19,099 nucleotides of DNA from NCBI GenBank assembly GCA_031289165.1, contig JAITPZ010000032.1, positions 1 to 19,099 of the forward strand. Direction: 5' to 3'. Under the pieces are notes generated by a model. It made no database searches and was not told the DNA's origin. It saw nothing but the letters and a program-made list of their open reading frames with translations. The position numbers and the translations under genes were made by a program. This DNA is from Synergistaceae bacterium (GTDB lineage Bacteria; Synergistota; Synergistia; Synergistales; Aminobacteriaceae). Shown here in pieces: positions 8,428 through 14,529 of this stretch; the stretch's first letter is position 1, and the number at the start of each line of letters is the position of its first letter.

Positions 8428-8958
8428 ATGAAGATCAATCTCTGGCACCTTCTGGGAATGCTTATCATCTCCGCGATAATGGTTCTGTGCGGCAACGCCA
8501 TCATCTTCGTCAGGGCCCACCCCGAGCTTCCCGCCGGCGTCGGCCCCTACCTGGACTGTTTCGTCAGGGGTATCCCCGGCATGATCATTCTGTTCATATT
8601 CACCTTCGCGGGTGTTATATGCAAGCGCCATATCCCCCTGCAGCTTCCCGCGGCGGCCTACATCGTGACGATCGGCTGCATCCTCTCCATCCCCGGAGCG
8701 CCCGGCTCCACCGGCCCCGTCAGCCAGTTCATGAACGACCTTTCGGGAACGATCATGAAGTACGTGGGCGAGATCAGCTTCATGTCCCTGACGACCCCCG
8801 TGCTGGCCTACGCGGGCCTCTCCCTCGCCAAGGACCTGAAAATTCTGAAGGAAAGCGGCTGGAAGCTGGCCGTGGTCTCCATCTTCGTCTTTATCGGAAC
8901 CTACCTCGGATCGATCGTCATCGCCGACGCTGTCCTGCGCATGACGGGGCAGATCTGA
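8428..8958 (+). CDS. Small five-helix membrane protein, probable partner of DUF3100 protein
   Basis: A 176-residue hydrophobic protein with about five membrane segments (roughly 5-28, 40-64, 71-90, 108-134, 144-170) and no soluble domain. I do not recognise a named family. It has short polar loops (RAHPELPAGVGPYL; GAPGSTGPVSQFMN) and a lysine-rich cytoplasmic-looking loop (AKDLKILKESGWK). GAGGAGG near 8410-8416 lies about 11 bases before the ATG. It sits 40 bases after the DUF3100 gene and 19 bases before the HisD homologue, so co-transcription is likely. The pairing with a seven-helix protein recalls two-subunit carriers such as MadL/MadM, but only by layout; I see no sequence similarity that proves transport. 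Confidence 0.75.
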   Translation: MKINLWHLLGMLIISAIMVLCGNAIIFVRAHPELPAGVGPYLDCFVRGIPGMIILFIFTFAGVICKRHIPLQLPAAAYIVTIGCILSIPGAPGSTGPVSQFMNDLSGTIMKYVGEISFMSLTTPVLAYAGLSLAKDLKILKESGWKLAVVSIFVFIGTYLGSIVIADAVLRMTGQI

Positions 8959-8977
8959 ATTTAAAGGACCGAAAAGC

Positions 8978-10258
8978 GTGGAATACATCAAGGCGTCCCT
9001 GGAACGTCCGGCCGCCGCTGCGGAGGAGTTGCGCCGGAGCGTCGCGGACATCATCGGGGACGTCCGCGAAAATGGAGACGAGGCGCTGCTGCGGTACAAC
9101 CGAAAATTCGATCTCTGTTCCCGCGAACGGCTTCGCGTGACCGACGGGGAGATCGAACGCGCCTGGCGCGAGGTGCCCTCCGGGGACGCTGACGACATCC
9201 GGCGGGCGGCCGAAAACATCCGACGCTTCGCGGAGGCTCAGAGGGAGACCGTGAGGGAGCTTCCGTCCTTCGTTCCCTCCCCCGGCGCCGGCATAACCCT
9301 CGGGCACAGGATCATTCCCGTCCGCTCCTGCTGCTGCTATGTTCCGGGCGGCGGTTATCCGCTTTACTCCACGGCGCTGATGCTGGCCATTCCGGCGGCC
9401 GTGGCGGGCGTGGATCGGATAGCCGCCTGCTCCCCCGTGCGGCGCGGGACCGACTCCATTCACCCCAAAACGCTCGTCGCCATGAACATCGCCGGGGTCC
9501 ACGAGATCTACGCCATCGGGGGCGCGCAGGCCATCGCGGCGTTTTCCTGGGGAACCGGGCAGATCGAGCCCGTCGACCTCGTCGTGGGGCCGGGCAACAG
9601 CTACGTCACCGAGGCGAAACGCCAGTGTTACGGGCAGGTGGGCATCGACTTCGTCGCAGGCCCCAGCGAGGTGATGGTGATCGTCGACGCCGCCGCCGAC
9701 GCGGACCTGATCGCCGCGGACCTTCTGGCCCAGTGCGAACACGACCGGACGGCGAAGGGAATCGTCGTCACGACCGACCGCGCTCTGGGCGAACGCGTCG
9801 CCGCAGTGGTGGAGAGGCTCCTCGACGGGCTCGAAACGGCGGAGATCGCCCGCCGGTCCTGGGAGGACTACGGGGAGATCATCCTCGTCGATTCCCCGGA
9901 CGAGGCCGTCGTGCTCGCCGACAAATACGCGCCCGAGCATCTGGAAATTCAGACGGAGGACGCGGAGGAGTTCGCGAAAAAATTCAGCAGCTACGGCTCC
10001 CTGTTCATCGGAAAATACACCGCCGAGGTTTTCGGCGACTACGCGTCGGGGACCAACCACACGCTTCCGACCCTTCGGGCCGCGCGGTACACCGGCGGGG
10101 TGTGGGTGGGGACGTTCCTCAAAACCTGTACCCACCAGACCTTCACCCGCGAGGCCATGCTGGGCCTCGCGCCCCTGGTTTCCCGCCTGGCTCGGGGCGA
10201 GGGGCTGATCGCTCACGCCGGAGCGGCGGAAATACGCAGGGAGAAGTACGACGCCTGA
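8978..10258 (+). CDS. hisD: Histidinol-dehydrogenase family protein (role probably not histidine synthesis)
   Basis: A 426-residue member of the HisD family, zinc-dependent NAD enzymes that oxidise an alcohol via an aldehyde to an acid. The metal and catalytic residues are conserved: Q252 and H255 in AQCEHD, E320-H321 in PEHLEI, D354 and H361 in GDYASGTNHTLPT, and H413 in LIAHAG. Spacings agree within one residue with E. coli HisD (Q259, H262, D360, H419). The enzyme should therefore be active. Odd features are a triple cysteine (RSCCCYVPGG) and the blocks GHRIIPV, YVPGGGYPL and AKRQCYGQVGID. From memory these look closer to HisD-like dehydrogenases such as sulfopropanediol dehydrogenase (HpsN) than to biosynthetic HisD. 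No other his gene is nearby; it sits between a membrane pair and an M20D enzyme. The GTG start has AAAGGA 9 bases upstream. Confidence 0.85.
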   Translation: MEYIKASLERPAAAAEELRRSVADIIGDVRENGDEALLRYNRKFDLCSRERLRVTDGEIERAWREVPSGDADDIRRAAENIRRFAEAQRETVRELPSFVPSPGAGITLGHRIIPVRSCCCYVPGGGYPLYSTALMLAIPAAVAGVDRIAACSPVRRGTDSIHPKTLVAMNIAGVHEIYAIGGAQAIAAFSWGTGQIEPVDLVVGPGNSYVTEAKRQCYGQVGIDFVAGPSEVMVIVDAAADADLIAADLLAQCEHDRTAKGIVVTTDRALGERVAAVVERLLDGLETAEIARRSWEDYGEIILVDSPDEAVVLADKYAPEHLEIQTEDAEEFAKKFSSYGSLFIGKYTAEVFGDYASGTNHTLPTLRAARYTGGVWVGTFLKTCTHQTFTREAMLGLAPLVSRLARGEGLIAHAGAAEIRREKYDA

Positions 10259-10298
10259 CCTGTATAATAATAAAACGTCACAACCGAAGGGGATCGTA

Positions 10299-11498
10299 AT
10301 GTATAAGAAAATCGAGGAACTGGCGTGGAAGTACAACGACAGGGTCGTGGAGTGGCGGCGTCATATCCACAGCCGCCCCGAACTCAGCACTCAGGAGCGC
10401 CAGACGGCCGCGCTGGTCGCGGAAGTTCTGACGGGGCTCGGCGTCGAGGTGCGGAAGGACGTCGGCGGTCACGGCGTCGTCGGGCTCGTAAAGGGAGAGA
10501 AGCCGGGGCCGGTCGTCGGGCTGCGTGCCGATATGGACGCCCTGCCGATGCAGGAGGACACGGGGTTGCCCTTCGCCTCCGCGAACCCGGGCGTCATGCA
10601 CGCATGCGGGCACGATACCCACACGGCCATGCTGCTCGGCGCGGCCTGCGTGCTGTCCGAAATGCGGAGCGGGATGGAGGGCAGCGTGAAGCTCATCTTT
10701 CAGCCCGCGGAGGAGCTGAACCCCACGGGCGGCGCTCCGGGCATGATCAGGGACGGCGTGCTGGAGAACCCGCGCGTTGACGCGTTGTTCGCCCTGCACG
10801 TCTGGCCGGGCTTCGAGACGGGAAAGATCATTACCCGCGCCGGGGCGCTGATGGGCGCGTCCGACCGCATTTTTCTGACGGCGTCGGGGAAAACCTCCCA
10901 CGGCTCCGCCCCCCACCAGGGCATCGACGCCGTTATGATCGCCGCGCAGATCGTCGGCGGACTTCAGACGATCGTGTCGCGCGTCGTGGCTCCCCTCGAC
11001 TCGGCGGTCATCAGCATCGGGACGATCAAAGGCGGTTATCGTTACAACGTCATCGCGGACAGGGTGGAGATGGAGGGCACGGTGCGGACCCTCGCTCCGG
11101 CCACGCAGGACAGGCTGCCCGGACTGATCGAGCGGACGGCCCAGGGCATCGCGCGCGCCCTGGGCGGGGACTGCGAGGTGAAGTACGTGCGCGGCTATCC
11201 GCCGACGATGAACGACCCCGATCTTTTTCGGAGGGTCTCCGAAACCGTCGCGGACTCTCTGGGGGCGGAGCACTTCGTCGCGCTCGACAACCCCGACCTC
11301 GGAGGCGAGGACTTTTCGTTCTTCGCGCGCGAGCGCCCCTCCCTGATGGCGTGGATTGGCTGCCGTCCCGCGGGGAAGGATCCGGCGGAAATGGCCGTGC
11401 TGCACAACACCCGCTTCTGCCCCGACGAGGCGTGTTTCCCCTGGGGCGTGCGTTTCCTGACCTCCTGCGCCCTGGATTTTCTGAAGAAAAAAGCGTAG
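10299..11498 (+). CDS. M20D amidohydrolase (hippurate / IAA-amino-acid hydrolase type)
   Basis: A 399-residue cytoplasmic metallo-amidohydrolase of the M20D group, which releases an amino acid from N-acyl, N-aroyl or N-acetyl conjugates. Typical motifs in order: RRHIHSRPELS (N-terminus), GLRADMDALPMQE, HACGHDTHTAMLLGAA (C103 and H105 as metal ligands), and FQPAEE (E138, E139). ALHVWP (H167), the dimerisation segment SGKTSHGSAPHQGIDA, GGEDFSFF and the late histidine in VLHNTRFCPDE (H369) follow. All expected ligands are present, so it should be active. GAAGGGGA at 10286-10293 lies 5 bases before the ATG. It starts 40 bases after the HisD homologue and ends the five-gene unit. Typical length. 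Real substrate unknown; hippurate or N-acyl amino acids are family-level expectations. Confidence 0.93.
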   Translation: MYKKIEELAWKYNDRVVEWRRHIHSRPELSTQERQTAALVAEVLTGLGVEVRKDVGGHGVVGLVKGEKPGPVVGLRADMDALPMQEDTGLPFASANPGVMHACGHDTHTAMLLGAACVLSEMRSGMEGSVKLIFQPAEELNPTGGAPGMIRDGVLENPRVDALFALHVWPGFETGKIITRAGALMGASDRIFLTASGKTSHGSAPHQGIDAVMIAAQIVGGLQTIVSRVVAPLDSAVISIGTIKGGYRYNVIADRVEMEGTVRTLAPATQDRLPGLIERTAQGIARALGGDCEVKYVRGYPPTMNDPDLFRRVSETVADSLGAEHFVALDNPDLGGEDFSFFARERPSLMAWIGCRPAGKDPAEMAVLHNTRFCPDEACFPWGVRFLTSCALDFLKKKA

Positions 11499-11525
11499 AA
11501 AGGACCGAAGCTCAGGGGGCGGAGC
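11499..11525 (+). repeat. Dispersed post-stop repeat, copy B
   Basis: Begins directly after the stop codon of the M20D gene: AAAGGACCGAAGCTCAGGGG followed by GCGGAGC. It is a shorter copy of the elements at 5077 and 14358, lacking about 5 bases in the middle. GCTC...GAGC can form a small stem. The rest of this 258-base gap holds a stem-loop and a promoter, listed separately. Confidence 0.55.
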
Positions 11526-11546
11526 TGCACAGCACAATTCACTCCG

Positions 11547-11602
11547 TTCGCCGGTTGTCTGCTTATCGTTCCCCGCCCATCGACAGGCAGGCAGCCGGCG
11601 AA
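11547..11602 (+). terminator. Long stem-loop after the M20D gene (terminator-like)
   Basis: TTCGCCGGTTGTCTGC (11547-11562) pairs with GCAGGCAGCCGGCGAA (11587-11602) along all 16 positions, counting two G-U pairs in RNA, with a 24-base loop. No U-run follows directly (GAATAAACCGTTT comes next), so it is not a textbook intrinsic terminator. It could end the upstream unit with Rho help, protect its mRNA 3' end, or belong to a small RNA. Confidence 0.55.
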
Positions 11603-11680
11603 GAATAAACCGTTTCGATCGCTTGATTTATTTATCAGACCCTTCTCAGTCATTCAGTGTTCCCATAAGATGAAGAGAGC

Positions 11681-11729
11681 TCAGGTTTCTCAGGTTGACT
11701 TTGTTTAAAGTTATAGCATAATTCAGGTT
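11681..11729 (+). promoter_or_regulatory. Three TCAGGTT direct repeats around a promoter (putative operator)
   Basis: TCAGGTT occurs at 11681-11687, 11690-11696 and 11723-11729. The second overlaps the -35 and the third lies just after the -10. The first two are 9 bases apart; the second and third are 33 apart, about three helical turns. Two weaker relatives (TCAGT) lie just upstream, near 11645 and 11654. The arrangement suits a regulator binding site, but no regulator gene is in the window. Confidence 0.35.
11695..11722 (+). promoter_or_regulatory. Sigma-70-type promoter for the hydrolase-abgT pair
   Basis: TTGACT (-35, 11695-11700) and CATAAT (-10, 11717-11722) are separated by 16 bases; each differs from consensus at one position. 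The predicted transcript start is near 11729, giving a leader of about 28 bases before the ATG at 11757. It is the best full promoter in the window. Confidence 0.65.
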
Positions 11730-11756
11730 ATCCTATAGAAATGGGGGGTTTTGTAA

Positions 11757-12701
11757 ATGTTGCGTCGTTTTGTGTTGCTCGTTGTTTTGATGTTCCAAAG
11801 CGCCGTGGCTTTTGCCGCGGATGTCCGCACGGAAGTTTTTCCGCTCGAACGCGACGGCGTAAAGCTGCATCTCGAACGTTACCAGGCGGAAGGCGGGGGC
11901 GGGAAAAAGCCTCTTATCCTGGTCCACGGGCTGACGTATTCCTCGCGCGAGTTCGACGTGAACTACGGGGACTACAGCCTCGCACGCTTCCTCGCCAATA
12001 ACGGCTTTGACGTCTGGCTGCTCGACATCGCGGGGTACGGACAATCACGGGAGGCGGGCGACAAATTCACCGGATTCACGCCCGACTCGGATTACGCCGC
12101 TGAGGACATCAAGGCGGCGGCAAAGCTCATCGTGGAAAAATCGAAGACGGCAAAGCTGGATGTTTTGGGCTGGAGCTGGGGAACTGTCACGGGCGGGCGT
12201 TTCGCCGCGAAGTACCCGGAACTCGTGAACAAATTGGTGCTTTACGCACCCATCGTCGCGGGGCTCGGCGAGTACGACGTGCCGCATGAATATACCGCCA
12301 CTTCGTGGGAACACGCGGCGGGCGACTTTCAGGTCAAAGCGGACAAGTCCATCGACTACGACATCGTGGAGCGGCCGGTCGCGGACACGTTCCTCTCCAA
12401 TTGCTGGTTGTACGACGGAGCGGGAAGCCCCAACGGAGGGCGCAGGAATCTTCTCGTCGCGCCGACGGAGCGCCTGATTCCGACGGCGAAGATCAAGGCC
12501 CCCACGCTTTTGATCGTCGGAGACCAGGATCCCTACGTCAGCGTCGCCCTCTGCGAGGAGGCGCTGAAGACGCTGCCTGAAGGCGCGAAGCTCCACGTCC
12601 TGAAGGGAGCGGCCCATGCGATGATGATGGAAAAGCCTTACTACAAAGAATTTCGAAACACCGTGCTGGAGTTCCTGGCGCCGGGTTCAGCTCCGCAATA
12701 G
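11757..12701 (+). CDS. Exported alpha/beta-fold hydrolase
   Basis: A 314-residue hydrolase with a signal peptide (LRRFVLLVVLMFQSAVAFA, cleavage after AFA at residue 20), so it acts in the periplasm or outside the cell. The alpha/beta-hydrolase triad can be placed: nucleophile S140 in GWSWGT, acid D258 in VGDQDPYV (D256 is the alternative), and H287 in GAAHAMMMEK. The oxyanion motif is LVHGLTY. A cap-like insert (about residues 165-235, WEHAAGDF...LSNCWLYDG) separates core and C-terminal part. Substrate unknown: an ester, lactone or amide. The ATG at 11757 has only a GGGGGG tract 8 bases upstream. A strong promoter lies just before it, and an AbgT transporter follows after 63 bases, so it may release a product that the transporter imports; that is inference. 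Confidence 0.85.
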   Translation: MLRRFVLLVVLMFQSAVAFAADVRTEVFPLERDGVKLHLERYQAEGGGGKKPLILVHGLTYSSREFDVNYGDYSLARFLANNGFDVWLLDIAGYGQSREAGDKFTGFTPDSDYAAEDIKAAAKLIVEKSKTAKLDVLGWSWGTVTGGRFAAKYPELVNKLVLYAPIVAGLGEYDVPHEYTATSWEHAAGDFQVKADKSIDYDIVERPVADTFLSNCWLYDGAGSPNGGRRNLLVAPTERLIPTAKIKAPTLLIVGDQDPYVSVALCEEALKTLPEGAKLHVLKGAAHAMMMEKPYYKEFRNTVLEFLAPGSAPQ

Positions 12702-12751
12702 TTCCGGATATGTCCTGAAGGCTTCAATTTTTGAACTTTTATAAGAAGAAT

Positions 12752-12757
12752 GGAGGT
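12752..12757 (+). promoter_or_regulatory. Ribosome-binding site deciding the abgT start
   Basis: GGAGGT lies 7 bases before the ATG at 12765. The earlier in-frame ATG at 12750 overlaps this signal and has none of its own, so it is not used as the start. Confidence 0.7.
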
Positions 12758-12764
12758 AAAAAGT

Positions 12765-14357
12765 ATGAGTGAAACGGCATCCGTCAATAAAAAAGGCAGG
12801 TTCGAAAGTTTCATCAGGTGGATCGAGATCATAGGGAACAAATTTCCGCATCCCTTCTGGCTCTTCGTCATCCTCTCCGTGATCGTCCTTCTGCTTTCGT
12901 CGTGGCTGTCTCAGAAGGGAATCAGCGTCACCTATCTGGCGGCGAAGGCGGGGGAGGCCCCGACGGAAACGAAGGTGGCCGTCGTCAACCTTTTGTCCTA
13001 TGAATCCCTGCGTACCTTCCTGGCCGGGTTCGTCAGAACGTACGTCACCTTCGCCCCGCTGGGCCTGGTCCTCACCATGATGCTCAGCATCGGGATCGTG
13101 GAGCAGACGGGCATGATCTCCGCCCTGATGCGCAAGACCATCCTGGGCGCGCCGAACTTTCTGGTTACGGCGGTCGTGGCCTTCGTCGGCATCAACGCCA
13201 ACCTGGCGTCGGACGCGGGCATCATCTTCACCCCCGTCGTCGCGGCGGCCGTATTCAAGGCCCTCGGGCGCAACCCCTGGGTGGGCATCGCGGCGGGCTA
13301 TGCGGCGGCAAGCGGCGGCTTCACGGCGAACTTCTTCATCGCCGGCACGGAGGCCCTTCTGTCGGGCATCACGAAGTCCGTGGCCGACGGCGTGACCAAC
13401 ATCATTCCGCCGGAAACCCCCACCAACCCCCTGATCAACTATTACTTCATGGCCGCGGCGACGATCCTGCTCACCGTCATGACGGTCTACGTCACCGAGA
13501 AGTACACGGTCAAATTCCTCGGGGACGGCACCGGCGCCCGCGACGAGGAAGAGCTGAAAAAGCACGCCGTGACTCCCGCGGAGAACCGTGGGCTTCTGTG
13601 CGCGTTTGCGACCCTCGTCCTCTACATCGCCCTGCTCGTCTGGCTGACGTACCCCCAGGGCTCTCTCTTCCGCAACCCAAAGGATGGATCGCTGCTTCCC
13701 TCGTCTCCGCTCCTCAGCAGCATCATGCCCATTCTCTTCTTCCTGTTCTTCTTCATGGGCATCGCCTACGGCCTCGGCGCAGGAACGATCAAAAAGGCGG
13801 AGGACGTTCCGAAGCTGATGGGCAAGGGCATTACAGGCAGCATCGGCTTCATGGTCGTCATCCTGCCGGCGTCGTTCTTCGTCGAGCTTTTCCGCATGAG
13901 CCGCTTCGACGTCGTCCTGTCGGTCACGGGCGCGGCCTGGCTCAAGGCCATGAACCTGGGCGGCATTCCCCTGCTTTTGATGTTCATCGTGCTGGTGACG
14001 ATTCTGAACCTCTTCATGATGAGCGGCTCGGCCAAGTGGGTGATCCTGGCCCCCATCTTCCTGCCGATGTTCGCCCAGGTCGGATTTTCCCCCGCCCTCA
14101 CCCAGATCGCCTACCGCATCGGCGACTCGCCCAGCAACATCATCACGCCCCTGTCCTACTACCTTCCCGTGGTCATCGGCCTCCTGGAACAGTATAAAAA
14201 GGAGGGCGACCCGGAGGTGGGGATCGGCACGGTCATCTCCATGGGAATGCCCTTCACCATTTTCTACATCATCGGGTTTACGGCGCTTCTGATCGTCTGG
14301 TACCTTCTGAGACTGCCGCTGGGGCCCGGCGCGTCCGCGCTGCTTCCGCTTCCTTAG
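12765..14357 (+). CDS. abgT: AbgT-family transporter
   Basis: A 530-residue inner-membrane carrier of the AbgT family (p-aminobenzoyl-glutamate uptake in E. coli; other members export sulfonamides or other substrates). It shows the family pattern of many membrane helices after a polar N-terminus with the WIEIIGNKFPHPFWLF segment. A conserved GINANLASDAG block and the late motifs SGSAKWVILAPIFLPMF (from residue 420) and YRIGDSPSNIITPLSYY (from about 450) follow. It starts at ATG 12765, fixed by GGAGGT. It comes 63 bases after the exported hydrolase and probably shares its promoter. Two M20 amidohydrolases upstream, one AbgB-like, give a setting like E. coli abgABT but split over two units. Substrate and direction of transport cannot be read from sequence. 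Confidence 0.92.
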   Translation: MSETASVNKKGRFESFIRWIEIIGNKFPHPFWLFVILSVIVLLLSSWLSQKGISVTYLAAKAGEAPTETKVAVVNLLSYESLRTFLAGFVRTYVTFAPLGLVLTMMLSIGIVEQTGMISALMRKTILGAPNFLVTAVVAFVGINANLASDAGIIFTPVVAAAVFKALGRNPWVGIAAGYAAASGGFTANFFIAGTEALLSGITKSVADGVTNIIPPETPTNPLINYYFMAAATILLTVMTVYVTEKYTVKFLGDGTGARDEEELKKHAVTPAENRGLLCAFATLVLYIALLVWLTYPQGSLFRNPKDGSLLPSSPLLSSIMPILFFLFFFMGIAYGLGAGTIKKAEDVPKLMGKGITGSIGFMVVILPASFFVELFRMSRFDVVLSVTGAAWLKAMNLGGIPLLLMFIVLVTILNLFMMSGSAKWVILAPIFLPMFAQVGFSPALTQIAYRIGDSPSNIITPLSYYLPVVIGLLEQYKKEGDPEVGIGTVISMGMPFTIFYIIGFTALLIVWYLLRLPLGPGASALLPLP

Positions 14358-14390
14358 GGAAGCGCCGACTGAAGCTCAGGGGGGCGGCTC
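14358..14390 (+). repeat. Dispersed post-stop repeat, copy C
   Basis: Begins directly after the abgT stop: GCGCCGACTGAAGCTCAGGG followed by GGGCGGCTC. It is about 24/31 identical to copy A by eye and shares GAAGCTCAGG with copy B. Confidence 0.55.
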
Positions 14391-14409
14391 TGACGGGCCT
14401 CCCCCCGAG
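14375..14409 (+). terminator. G/C-rich hairpin after abgT
   Basis: CTCAGGGGGG (14375-14384) can pair with CCCCCCGAG (14401-14409), leaving one bulged A and a 16-base loop. It overlaps repeat copy C. The tail is C-rich, then TGTTTCCTT, not a clean T-run, so termination strength is doubtful. Position between abgT and livJ fits an operon boundary. Confidence 0.4.
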
Positions 14410-14529
14410 GTCCCCCCTGTTTCCTTAAAAAATTTGCGGCAATACCTCTGGCGCGCGTCCCGGCTTGTTGATACAGTGGCGCTGCGCAGCTTCAGGAGCG
14501 GCGAATAACTGAAAAGGAGTGGTGGATTT

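Noticed and set aside
297..8504. Very long open frames on the minus strand opposite glgB, the GH57 gene and the M20/DUF3100 genes (about 783, 860 and 821 codons)
   Set aside because: They lie antisense to well-supported genes, are rich in Arg, Gly, Val and His as expected for the complement of GC-rich codons, and show no family motif or ribosome-binding site.
10261..10268. TGTATAAT between the HisD homologue and the M20D gene as an internal promoter
   Set aside because: The hexamer is good, but there is no -35 and the TG is one base off the extended -10 position; the short gap suggests co-transcription. Kept only as a possibility.
11741..12001. Small + frame starting MGGFVNVAS, overlapping the start of the hydrolase gene
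   Set aside because: Its codons run inside the hydrolase gene in another frame; it lacks a ribosome-binding site and the hydrolase signal peptide in the true frame is convincing.
14481..14490. Palindrome GCTGCGCAGC before livJ
   Set aside because: Ten bases of GC-rich symmetry with no partner site; expected by chance in this composition.
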